This document shows, piece by piece, positions 33,583 to 43,300 of a stretch of 47,963 nucleotides of DNA; positions within the stretch are counted from its first letter, which is position 1; each line of letters begins with the position of its first letter. The stretch is taken from the NCBI GenBank assembly GCA_018676675.1, contig JABHEG010000088.1, positions 1 to 47,963 on the forward strand, given 5' to 3'. The notes under the pieces were generated by a model, which was given only the letters and a program-made list of their open reading frames with translations, searched no databases and was not told the origin of the DNA. The DNA is from Lentisphaerota bacterium. Its GTDB lineage: Bacteria; Verrucomicrobiota; Lentisphaeria; Oligosphaerales; JABHEG01. Made by a program: the position numbers and the translations under genes.

Positions 33583-36500
33583 TGTTCGCCCCACGCCTAA
33601 CTCAGGAGCCCGGGTATCTTGGCCCGCTGGTTGGCGCGCTGGTGTTGGTGCCGGTATTGGTGGGGCTGGCCGTCGAGCCCCATGGTCAGGAGGCCTTAAT
33701 GTCTGCCACGTCGTGTGCCGTTGCTGTTTCGGAGGGGCGTGTGGCTCTGACTTCGCCTACGTTCTCCCTGGTGCTGGACACGAGCGAGGGGTTGCGTGCT
33801 GTTTCCTGGGAGAATCGTCAGACGGGGCGGACGGTGCTGCTGGGAGACGGCCCTGAGGCGGCGTTTGACTTGGGCCTACCGGCTGGTCCGTTGACGACAC
33901 CGGCTCTGCGCCTGGTCAGCGCCCCCCTCGAGGCAACGGGTCCGGACCTGGAGGCTGTGTTTGGGTTAGCGTCCGAGGGATCTGAGGCGGTGGTCACAGT
34001 GACGTACCGGTGGGGGAGTTCAGAACCGGTCCTGCACAAGTTCGTGTCTATCCGGAATACTGGTGATGAGGCATGGAACCGACTTCTGAATGTGCGCTTG
34101 GGGGACTATCCTGTTTCGGGACGTCTGTCGACGGCGGTCGGCATGAAGCGGGGCTTCCCTGCCTACATCGACGATGAGTTCTTTGTGTCCCTGGCGCATC
34201 CGGGCGGGGCGGCTTCTGTGGATGGCACCCGGCTCACTCTCCGCCAGTATCCGGGCGCGCGTCTCGCGGCGGACGATTCTTTTCACAGCATGGAAGCGGT
34301 CTACGGAACAGCACTGGTGGGGCAGGCACGAGCCGCCTTCCTTACCCATGTCACGAGCCGCATGCGGCGCACGATACGGGGGCATGATCGGCCCTATGCC
34401 ATCTTCGAGCCTTTTGGCGCCCGGCCCAACGGCAGTTTCGATGAAACCGAGGAGTTCGTTCTCGACAGCATTGCCAAGGTCGCCGAAGGGCAACGCCAGA
34501 CAGGCTTGCGGTTCGACTTGTATTCGGTCGACTTCTGGGTGGACTACGAGGGAACGCTGAAGGAGTGTGACCCGGTCCGCTTCCCCAACGGCTTTGACCG
34601 GATCAAGGCAGAGCTCGGGAAGCTGGGCACGGCACTCGGGCTCTGGATCGACAGCTCCGGCGAGGCGTGGTCCATTGGCGGCAACGTGGACGTTCAGGAT
34701 TGCCTGAACATTGACCCGGATCGTCCCGAGAGCCAGAAGGAGGTCCCTTGGGGCCGGAAGTGCTTCTGTCGTGCCACGGAGCCGATTCGGTCCATGTATG
34801 TCGATGCGTTCCTGGATCACGTTCGGGATAACGGTGTACGGCTACTCAAGTTCGACAACCTGGCAACGACGTGTCTCAATCCCGGCCACGATCACCTTCC
34901 GGGGATCTACTCGAGTGAACCGATCATGGACGCCGTGATCGAGTTCCTTCACACGCTTGACGACGAGTGTCCTGACCTTTTCCTCATGCTCTACTGGGGG
35001 TATCGGTCCCCATGGTGGTTGCTGCATGGCGACACCCTGTTCGATTCAGGACTGGGCATCGAAGCGGCGAGCCCGAGTACGCTACCGGCACCGCATGCCC
35101 GTGACAGCGTCACCCACAAGCTTGACCAGGCACAGTGGCACGCCTCTGACGTGCCAGCGCTCGGGAAGGACTCGCTTGGAGTCTGGTTCTCCGACTGGTG
35201 GTGGAACAGCAGCATCGGCAAGGAACGCTGGCAGGAAGGCTTCCTGATGGACCTTTGCCGGGGCTCAATGCTGGCCCAGCCGTGGAGTGACACCGCGTGG
35301 CTTTCGCCACCGGAACGCAAACAGATAGCTGAGTTCATTGCTTTGCTCAGGGCCCGGCCGGACTGCTTCCGTAACTCGCGTTTCGTGGTTGGCAATCCAC
35401 AGCGAGACGAGCCCTATGGCTACTGTTGTTCTGACGGTACGCGTGCGCTGATCGCGCTCCACAACACCTCGTGGGAAGATACCGCGGTCACGCTACGCCT
35501 AAACCCCGATTGGGGCCTCCCGCCAGGCCGTGAATGGGACCTCCATCGTTGGTACCCCGAGCCTGCCCGACTGCTCCCTCCAAGCGAGCCCTTTCGTGAA
35601 ACCGCGGTGATCTGTCTACGTCCCTTCCAAGTCGTGCTGGTGGAAGTCGTGCCGGCGGGGGAGAGGAACGCGTTGGACCATGCGTTGCCGGAATGCCCGA
35701 TCCCGGGTGCTTTCGCGACGGCCAGTCGAGAGGTCCCTGTCACCGCTCGGTACGTCGGGAGTGCGGACCCCGCATTGGTGGATCAATCGCCCTGGGCCGC
35801 ACTGTCCCCTACTCAAGCGGTTTCCGCCGCTGGCTCAACCCTCACTGTTCAGAGGGACGGCTCGATCCTGGCGACGGGCGTCGTGGCGTCTCCCGATACG
35901 TACACTGTTCATGCCGACACGACCTTGCAGGGCCTGACTGCGCTGAGGATCGAGGCCTTGCCGGATGACACATTGCCCGGACGCGGTCCCGGGCGTGCGA
36001 TCAACGGCAACTATTGCCTGACTGAGCTCTGCGTCCGTGTCCATCCTCGCGGGAGCCTTGAGAAGGCCGTGACTGTACCTTTGCGGAATCCGCGGGCGGA
36101 TTTCTTCCAGGAGAGCTATGGTGGGTGGCCGGTTACGGCTGTCTTGGACGGCGATCCTGAAACCGGGTGGTCGATCGATCCGCAGGAGGGACGTCTACAC
36201 GAGGCCATCTTCGAGTTTGAGAAGCCGGTTGGTTTTGAGGTCGGGACAGTCTTCCGAATTGACTTGGCCCAAGGCACGCGCGAGCACAGCCTTGGGCGGT
36301 TCCGGCTCTCGGTCGCTGCGGTCGCCCCTGTGCCTCCCCCGCGGCGTCATGACCCGGACCGTTTCCGGGTGTCCGGGCGGGTGCCGGTATTACCCGTCAG
36401 CGGGTTGCTGGTCGTCACGGTCGAGATGAGTACGCGTGACGGTCGGGCGCACGAGATTCGGGACGTCGGCCAGGTGTTCGAGGCCACCGGTACACTTGTC

Positions 36501-36677
36501 GGGCAGCCGGCTGACTGGCAACCCGTGCTGGGACGCAAGACCTACCCTTCGGCCTGGCAGGCCTGGCGCCTCTCCCTGCCACCGGGTGCGGTGGAACAGC
36601 CCTTTGAACTCACGATCGCGCCACGTTTGGGCTCCAATATTGTCCTCAAGTGGCAGGGGCATTGGGTAGCGGATTGA
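33582..36677 (+). CDS. GH36-like glycosidase with PSD1-type C-terminal domain
   Basis: 1031 residues if it starts at 33582, where ATG overlaps the previous stop. A second ATG at 33699 has a good AGGAGG (33688-33693) and could be the true start, removing a hydrophobic 39-residue leader. The catalytic domain resembles GH36/melibiase enzymes: FDLYSVDFWVDYEG, LGTALGLWIDSSGEAW, RLLKFDNLATTC (the FDN Asp fits the family nucleophile strand) and LMLYWGYRSPWWLL. The last ~350 residues contain LPGRGPGRAINGNYCLTEL, DGDPETGWSIDPQEG and LGRFRLSVA, a module known from the C-terminal parts of planctomycete PSD1 proteins. It ends the five-gene cluster and overlaps the opposite-strand PHP gene tail-to-tail by 32 bp. 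Confidence 0.7.
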   Translation: MFAPRLTQEPGYLGPLVGALVLVPVLVGLAVEPHGQEALMSATSCAVAVSEGRVALTSPTFSLVLDTSEGLRAVSWENRQTGRTVLLGDGPEAAFDLGLPAGPLTTPALRLVSAPLEATGPDLEAVFGLASEGSEAVVTVTYRWGSSEPVLHKFVSIRNTGDEAWNRLLNVRLGDYPVSGRLSTAVGMKRGFPAYIDDEFFVSLAHPGGAASVDGTRLTLRQYPGARLAADDSFHSMEAVYGTALVGQARAAFLTHVTSRMRRTIRGHDRPYAIFEPFGARPNGSFDETEEFVLDSIAKVAEGQRQTGLRFDLYSVDFWVDYEGTLKECDPVRFPNGFDRIKAELGKLGTALGLWIDSSGEAWSIGGNVDVQDCLNIDPDRPESQKEVPWGRKCFCRATEPIRSMYVDAFLDHVRDNGVRLLKFDNLATTCLNPGHDHLPGIYSSEPIMDAVIEFLHTLDDECPDLFLMLYWGYRSPWWLLHGDTLFDSGLGIEAASPSTLPAPHARDSVTHKLDQAQWHASDVPALGKDSLGVWFSDWWWNSSIGKERWQEGFLMDLCRGSMLAQPWSDTAWLSPPERKQIAEFIALLRARPDCFRNSRFVVGNPQRDEPYGYCCSDGTRALIALHNTSWEDTAVTLRLNPDWGLPPGREWDLHRWYPEPARLLPPSEPFRETAVICLRPFQVVLVEVVPAGERNALDHALPECPIPGAFATASREVPVTARYVGSADPALVDQSPWAALSPTQAVSAAGSTLTVQRDGSILATGVVASPDTYTVHADTTLQGLTALRIEALPDDTLPGRGPGRAINGNYCLTELCVRVHPRGSLEKAVTVPLRNPRADFFQESYGGWPVTAVLDGDPETGWSIDPQEGRLHEAIFEFEKPVGFEVGTVFRIDLAQGTREHSLGRFRLSVAAVAPVPPPRRHDPDRFRVSGRVPVLPVSGLLVVTVEMSTRDGRAHEIRDVGQVFEATGTLVGQPADWQPVLGRKTYPSAWQAWRLSLPPGAVEQPFELTIAPRLGSNIVLKWQGHWVAD

Positions 36678-37569
36678 CCCGTTCAAGCAGCTCATCGAGC
36701 CAGACATCCTCGCCTATGTGTTGGCCGAGGGCGTTCTGCGGGGCGATGCCGTAGGGGTTGTCGGCGGGGTCGGCATGGCAATCGGATCCCGCGCTTGAGA
36801 GCAACCCGTGTTCTTCACAGTAGGCTCGGTAGACAGGAGTGAGGTCGTGGGGGATTGAGGTGTGGGCACACTCGATTCCGTCGAAACCAAGTTCTTCCCG
36901 CAATGCATCCATCCGTCGTCGGTCATTTCGGGCAAAGTAGCCGGTTGGGTGGGCAATGATCGCCAATCCTCCGGCGTTTTGGACGGCGGGAATGACGCGC
37001 GCGGCAGCCGGGTAGGGCGGCTGGGGAACGTGTTCCGCGGCTCGGCGCAGCAACGGGCCGTAGCCGTCCTCGCTCTCCATGAATCCCTCGGCCACGAAGT
37101 ACTTCCGCTGTATCCCATTTTGAACATGTGTGATGCCTTGCACATCGATCGTCTTCCGGGGGCGGTAGGTTTCCAGTAACTCGAGTCGGCGTTTGTCGCT
37201 GTAGTCGTACCCCAGCGCTTGCAGACCGGCGGAGACCGACGCTCCATAGTCGCACTGCCATTGGTGATACAGATCAAGCACGGTTCTGAGTTCGCCGACA
37301 GGTGTGACGGGCAGCCCCAGACAGACCATGTCAATGGCTGCGCCGCCCGAGGTCGTGACGCTTAGCTCTGCGCTTGGAATGACGGCCACCTCCGGTTTTT
37401 TTGGGGCCAGCTCAAGGACTTCGGGCAGTGAGTCGACCGTGTGGTGTTCGGTGATGGCGATGCAACGCAGATTGAGTCGCTGGGCGCAACGGAAGTAGTA
37501 CGCGACCGATGCGGTCGCATCATAGCTCCAGTGTGTGTGCAGATGCAGGTCGTAGGTGGCGTTTGGCAT
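36646..37569 (-). CDS. PHP-domain phosphoesterase-like protein
   Basis: 307 residues. Metal ligands of the PHP fold are present in order: DLHLHTHWSYD, ITEHH, a Glu in SAELSVTTSGG, IIAHPTG and SSAGSDCHADP. The family cleaves phosphate esters or, in some members, acts on nucleotides and sugar phosphates. The start is uncertain because no ribosome binding site is visible. The 3' end overlaps the GH36-like gene by 32 bp on the opposite strand. It is 34 bp downstream of the FMN dehydrogenase gene and probably in one operon with it. Confidence 0.85.
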   Translation of the reverse strand: MPNATYDLHLHTHWSYDATASVAYYFRCAQRLNLRCIAITEHHTVDSLPEVLELAPKKPEVAVIPSAELSVTTSGGAAIDMVCLGLPVTPVGELRTVLDLYHQWQCDYGASVSAGLQALGYDYSDKRRLELLETYRPRKTIDVQGITHVQNGIQRKYFVAEGFMESEDGYGPLLRRAAEHVPQPPYPAAARVIPAVQNAGGLAIIAHPTGYFARNDRRRMDALREELGFDGIECAHTSIPHDLTPVYRAYCEEHGLLSSAGSDCHADPADNPYGIAPQNALGQHIGEDVWLDELLERVNPLPNAPAT

Positions 37570-37603
37570 GGTCTGGTGTTCTGTCTGCCGAGAAGAGCTG
37601 AGC

Positions 37604-38689
37604 TCAGCGGGATGGGATGCGTGCCGAATCTGGTGCCAGCACGTGTGGTCCGATATCGCCCAAGGTCGGACAGCCGGTCATGAGCATGGCCTTGCACAGA
37701 TCTTTGCGGAGGCACTCCATCTGGATGCGCACGCCTTCACTCCCAGCCCCGACGGCAGCTCGCACGATGTCGCGCCCGACGAGCACAGCATCCGCGCCCA
37801 GGGCCAGCATCTTCAGGACGTCGTATCCGGTCCTGATTCCGCCGTCCGCGAGAACCATCACATCGTGGCCATTGAGGGCTGCGGTGATATCCGGCAGCAC
37901 ATCCGCTGAACCGGGCGTATGATCGAGGACACGTCCTCCGTGGTTGGAGACGACGATCCCCGCGGCTCCGGCTTCGGCTGCGGCTATGGCGTCCTCGGCA
38001 CACATCACACCTTTGACGATCATCGGCAGGGAGGTGGCTTCGACCAGTTCGCGCAGTTCCGCGGGTGTCTTGCGGAAGACCGGCTGGTTGTGGGAGTTCA
38101 TCATGTAGGAACCGCAGCCATCCACATCAACGCCAACGGCGGTCGCACCGCACTGCTCTGCTTTGTGAAAAAACGCGATGATGTCCTTCTGCGCTCTGGG
38201 TTTGACGATTTTCACCCCACCTGCGCGCCCCGCTGCGATCGCACCCAGCCCGTAGGGTGTGTCGAGCGAATACGTGTAGGTGTCGCCGCGCCAACCAAGC
38301 GTGCCGGTCGCATTGCAGCCGTCGACCACTGCACGGTTGAACTCGGCTTCGGAGATGACGTTCTCGCCTCCGAACGAGTTTACTCCGGTTACGGGGGCCG
38401 CCATCACCGGCATAGTGAGCTGTCGGCCGAAGAATGTGAACGACGCATCCGGCTCGAAGGAATCGCCGATGAGTCTCATACGGAGCTCGATCTTGTTCAG
38501 GGCGAGCCAGTTGTTGTGGAAGGACGCCCCGCTGCCGATTCCGCCGAGGCCCAGGGCTCGGCCATAGTGCTGCCCCTGGCAGAAGTTGGAGGGGCTGCCG
38601 TCGCAATCCTTGTAGACAACGCAGATGCCCTTGAGCTTCTTCTTCGCTTCCGCCCGAACGTCCTCAAGTGTCAGTGTTTCGGGATCCAT
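37604..38689 (-). CDS. FMN-dependent 2-hydroxy-acid dehydrogenase/oxidase
   Basis: 361 residues from the ATG at 38687-38689, preceded by AGGA at about 8 bases; an upstream extension is not supported. The (S)-2-hydroxy acid oxidase/lactate dehydrogenase fold is shown by MPVMAAPVTGVNS, the conserved Lys in MIVKGVMC, the signature SNHGGRVLDHTPG with His and Arg for catalysis, and the phosphate-binding GADAVLVGRDIVR. It oxidises a 2-hydroxy acid such as lactate or glycolate with FMN. It carries an N-terminal Cys-rich stretch (VVYKDCDGSPSNFCQGQ) that is unusual for the family. The PHP gene follows. Confidence 0.88.
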   Translation of the reverse strand: MDPETLTLEDVRAEAKKKLKGICVVYKDCDGSPSNFCQGQHYGRALGLGGIGSGASFHNNWLALNKIELRMRLIGDSFEPDASFTFFGRQLTMPVMAAPVTGVNSFGGENVISEAEFNRAVVDGCNATGTLGWRGDTYTYSLDTPYGLGAIAAGRAGGVKIVKPRAQKDIIAFFHKAEQCGATAVGVDVDGCGSYMMNSHNQPVFRKTPAELRELVEATSLPMIVKGVMCAEDAIAAAEAGAAGIVVSNHGGRVLDHTPGSADVLPDITAALNGHDVMVLADGGIRTGYDVLKMLALGADAVLVGRDIVRAAVGAGSEGVRIQMECLRKDLCKAMLMTGCPTLGDIGPHVLAPDSARIPSR

Positions 38690-38907
38690 TGTATTTCCTG
38701 ATGCGTGTTGGTTACCGGATGCCTCAAGTTGACGCGACGACCAACGGGAGTCAAGTCCGGACGAACTGACCGTGCAGTGCCTCGGCCATGCGGGTGGGAG
38801 CTGCACGTCGGTGCGCTTACACCCGGAGCGAATCGATGCTAAGGTGATCGATGGTTCAGGGCTGCCGCTGATACGGTTGCAGATGCGCTACCGGGAAGGT
38901 TGAGACG

Positions 38908-40302
38908 ATGGCACACTACACGCTGACCCGCGAGATACCGAAGACGTCTGCCTATGACATCGTGATCGCGGGCGGAGGGCCAGCCGGAACGGCCGCAGCC
39001 ATTGTGGCGGGACGTCTTGGAGCCAAGGTGCTCCTGATCGAGGCCACCGGCTGTCTTGGCGGGATGGGCACGTCGGGCTTGGTCACGGCCTTCGACCCTA
39101 TGGCCAACGGTGAACAGAACCTGGTCGGCGGCATCATGCTGGAGATTGTGGAGACCATGTATGAGCGGGGGCAGCTTCCTCCGCACGTGACACCGGAGTT
39201 CTGGCGGAGGAAGTATCACTGCTGGACTCAGTTCCGGGCCGAGGGATTGAAGCAGTTGCTTGACGACATGACCCAGGATGCGGGGGTCGAGGTCCTGCTG
39301 TTCACAACGCTGGTCGATGTCGATGCGGATGAACAGAGCGTCAACGGCGCGATCATCAACAACATCGAGGGTTTCCACTACGTCCCCTCGAAGACCTTCA
39401 TTGACTGCACGGGTGATGCGGTCTTGGCGCACCTGGCCGGTGTTCCCTGCCGGACCAACCCACACTTTATGCCAGGCACGCTCTGCTCGCTGCATGCCGG
39501 TGTAGACTGGGACAGGGCGGCGAAACACTCGCAGCAGGCCCTTCTTGAGCAGGCCATCGGCGCCGGCCATTTCACCCAGCCTGACCGTCATCTCCCCGGT
39601 CTCACCCGGGCGGGAGGACAGCTCGGATACCTGAACGGAGGGCACCTTTTCGGGAAGAACGCCCTCAACGCCCGGGAGCGCACCGAAGGCATGATTCTCG
39701 GCCGCAAACTTGTCCGTGAGTACGTGGACTTCTACCGCAAGTACATGCCGGGCTGTGAGAACATGGAGCTGGTCTGCACGGCAGCTCTGATGGGGGTTCG
39801 GGAAACGCGCCGGATTGTGGGCGAGTACGAGCTTTGTTTTGCTGACTACCAGGCACGACGTCAGTTTCCCGACCAGATCGGCGTGTTCAACAAGTTCGTC
39901 GACATTCATGTGCGCGACTGCAGCGACGAAGAATATGCCCGATTCCAGCACGAAATGAGCGACATCGGTCGCCTCAAACAGGGCGAGTGTTTCGGTATCC
40001 CCTACGGGATTCTGGTGCCGAAGGGTTGGCAGAATCTCTGGGTCGCGGGGCGCTGCAATTCATCTGATGTGATGGTGCACGGCTCCATCCGCGTGATGCC
40101 GGCCGCCGCCATGATGGGCCAAGCCGCGGGAACGGCTGCTGTCCAGGCAATCCAGACCGGCCAGACCGCGTGCGCGCTGGACACGGAACGCCTGGTGTTC
40201 TCTCTGCGGGACCAGGGGGCCTACCTCCCGCAAGGAACGCTGTGCCGAGAGATGACGCGACGGGACGTGTCCCAAGATAGAGGAGTGAACAATGAGGTGT
40301 GA
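38908..40302 (+). CDS. FAD-dependent oxidoreductase
   Basis: 464 residues; ATG with GGAAGG about 9 bases upstream. The Rossmann FAD motif YDIVIAGGGPAGTAAAI opens the protein, followed by the CLGGMGTSGLV loop, FIDCTGDAVLAHLAGV and a late GRCNSSDVMVHGS/MGQAAGTAA. This is the FAD_oxidored (pfam12831-type) family, common beside sugar or polysaccharide genes and of mostly unknown substrate. Its stop codon overlaps the start of the next gene by 11 bp. It is the first gene of a plus-strand operon that runs to 47374. The gap to the divergent FMN dehydrogenase (218 bp) should hold both promoters, but no clear consensus is visible. Confidence 0.87.
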   Translation: MAHYTLTREIPKTSAYDIVIAGGGPAGTAAAIVAGRLGAKVLLIEATGCLGGMGTSGLVTAFDPMANGEQNLVGGIMLEIVETMYERGQLPPHVTPEFWRRKYHCWTQFRAEGLKQLLDDMTQDAGVEVLLFTTLVDVDADEQSVNGAIINNIEGFHYVPSKTFIDCTGDAVLAHLAGVPCRTNPHFMPGTLCSLHAGVDWDRAAKHSQQALLEQAIGAGHFTQPDRHLPGLTRAGGQLGYLNGGHLFGKNALNARERTEGMILGRKLVREYVDFYRKYMPGCENMELVCTAALMGVRETRRIVGEYELCFADYQARRQFPDQIGVFNKFVDIHVRDCSDEEYARFQHEMSDIGRLKQGECFGIPYGILVPKGWQNLWVAGRCNSSDVMVHGSIRVMPAAAMMGQAAGTAAVQAIQTGQTACALDTERLVFSLRDQGAYLPQGTLCREMTRRDVSQDRGVNNEV

Positions 40303-43300
40303 AGCTGTTTGTCGGTACTTGGTTACCGTTTTTTTGGGGGCGTGGATTGGGCTTGGTGCGGCGACGGCCGGACCGGTTGTGGAGTGGGCATTCGAGGGGG
40401 ATGTTTCTGACCGGTCGGGGCGTGGGAACGATGTCCTCACTGAGTTTCCCGAGTTCGGAGCAGGGAAGAGCGGTCAAGGCCTGCTGTGTCGGGATCGTGT
40501 GATGCCCGTTCCGGACAACCCGGACTTGAGGCTGGCACCCGGGTTCCGGATCGACTGCTGGGTGAAGCTGGAGGCCATCGGGCGGAGTTGGCAGCCCATC
40601 CTGATCAAAGAGGGTGAGTACCAGCTGCGGATCGACCCCAAGAGTGAGGGTGGACAATTCTCGTTCTTTGCCCACCTTGACGGTTGGGAGCCCCGGGTCA
40701 CTTCGAGCACGGTGCCGGACACAGGTGTTTGGTATCATCTGAGATCCGGCTGGGATGGTAAGGACGCCTGGATTGACGTGGATGGCGAGGTGTCGCGTTC
40801 GCCGCGGACCGGGACGCCCACCGCTACCGACGCGCCGCTCGAACTGGGGACGTTCACGGGGACGTTGGACGAGGTGCGCATCGAGAACCCGAAGGCCCGT
40901 GATGATAGCGTTGCGCGCTGGCTGTTCGAGGGGGACCTCCAGGACATATCAGGCAACGGGCATCACCTGACCGGGGAGAACGCCGCGTTCGTACCTGTGG
41001 TCGGCCGTCAGGCCGTGCGCACGGGAGCTCAGCCATTGGGTCTGCCGGATACGCGCGACCTGCAATTGGCCCCGGGGTTGCGCTTTGATGTTTCCGTTCG
41101 CTTCGAGGCAGCGCCGACCGAGACCCGGGTCATCCTGATCAAAGACGATGAGTACCAACTGCGGGTGAATCCGCCGCACGAGGGAGGCGACCTCGGGTTT
41201 TTCGTCCAGGTCGACGGTTGGGAGCCCAGGGCGCGTTCTGACAAGAAGGTCGAGCCCGGCGTGTGGTACCGCATCATGGCCCAGTGGGATGGTGAGACGG
41301 TGACGTTGGACGTCAACGGTAAACGTAGCGAGGCCGGGCATCGGGGGATTCCGAAGCCTACTGAGAACGCGCTGCACGTTGGGGGGAGCGGGATGTTGAT
41401 CGATCACTTGCGTGTTGTCAACCCACGCGTGCCGGTCTTGCGACTGTGCGACGTGCGCCAGGAGCGGGCGCTGCTGCGGGCTGGGCGGCCGGAGGCGCTC
41501 ACGGTAACGATCAGGAATGTTGGCGTGGCTGCCGGCCCGGGGTCAGCGCATCTTGAGCTTCCTGAGGGTATTCGTTGCCTGGGAGACTCCCGCCGAGACA
41601 CCAAAGCGTTGCCCATGGGATCGGAAGAGACCGTGACGTGGACCGTGCAGGCAGACAGCGACACGAGGGGCGTAGCGAAGATTCGGTTGGGTGCTGAGGG
41701 CTGCAGCCCTGTGGTCGCGCAGCACGAGCTGACCTTCCTCCCGTCCGAGGGAGACCCCGTTCCTCCGCTGCCACGGTTCGCCGCTGGTGGGACCACTTAC
41801 TACATCGACGCCGTGTCCGGCAGCAATGTGAACGCGGGGACCGAACCCGGATCGGCCTGGCAGGATTTCGCGAACATCAACGGGAAGACGCTTGGTCCCG
41901 GTGAGAAGCTTCTGATCCGGCGTGGGAGCGTTATCAACCAGGAGCTGACGGTGTCGGCCGCTGGGACGGCCGAGAACTGGGCGGAAATCGGGGCCTACGG
42001 CGACGGACCACGCCCGATCATTCGTCGGGACTGGGACATTGCGGATCGCTGCGTGCTCGTGCGCAATCCGGACTATCTGCTAGTCCGCGGCCTGGTGGTC
42101 TGCTATGCGGCAAAAGGCCTAGTAGTGACCTACACTCGTGGCGGACACCAGGGCCTGTTGATTGAGGACTGCATCGCCCACCATATCGAAGGGCTCTACC
42201 GGCCCAACGCGCACGGCATTCCCGAGTGGCGTCACCGCGAGGGCGCCGCCGGCGATGGCCTCGGGTCGTCTGCCGGGATTGCCATTGTCGGAGCCGGGGG
42301 TAAGGGCCTGATGATGCGTGACTGTGAAGTGTTCCAGAACTCGTGGGGCTTTTTTGTGAAGGGCACTGACGTGGTCATCGACCGAGTCTACTGCCACGAT
42401 TGCACCGTGCGCAACACCTCTCCGCATCCAGCGGTGGTCAGAGTCCGTCGTTGCGTGATGAAGAACAGTGTCCTGGACGCTTCCGGTTGGCACGCCAGTG
42501 CCGGCACAATGGGGATTATGCTGGTGGATATCCACGGCATGATCATCCGGAACTGCACCTTCCGGAACATGCCGGATGTCGGCAACCACGACCAGGGAGG
42601 GATCGACTTCGAGGCCCTGGGCAACGGCTGCCTGGTCGAGCAATGCACCTTCGAAAACAACGCCGGCGCCGCCATCGAGGTACTCGGGCTGAAGGCCCCG
42701 CAAGTCACCAACCTTGAGATCAGGAACAACCGCTTCATCAAGAACAACTGGGCTCTCAGGCTGGGCCCGGCCGAGGTCTTTATCTGGGGCCGCCGACCCG
42801 ATCCCAGTGTCTGTTGCAGCACGGGCTGGATTCATGACAATGGCTACATCACGCTCCCGGGCGTTGAGTTCTATGTGAATGAAGCCCCGGCCCTGACCAG
42901 CTGGGTCCTGGCCAACAACTCCGGCTACGTGACGGTCAAGGAGCTGGAACAGGCCATGCCGTTCAATCGTCCGCCGGCCGTAGACGCGGGACAGGACCTC
43001 CGGACCGATCTCCGGACGCTCCGCCTGGAGGGCCGTGTCGGCGACGACGGGCGGCCGAACCGTGAGCCGCTCCGCATCAAATGGGAGGTCATCGAAGGGA
43101 CCGGTCAGGTCACATTTGACGACGAGGCATCACCGGAGACCAACGCCACCTTCGCGATGCCCGGTGACTACCTGTTGCGCCTGGTGGCCGATGACGGCGA
43201 GCTCTGGCTCAGTGACATGGTCGCGATCCACATTCTGCCCCCTGGTACGTCAAGTGTCGCCGCCTGGGAGTTCAACCGTTCTCTGGATAAAGAAGGTTGG

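Noticed and set aside
38839..39951. 370-residue minus-strand frame antisense to the FAD oxidoreductase
   Set aside because: The plus strand shows the FAD-binding GGGPAG and family motifs; the antisense is a shadow.
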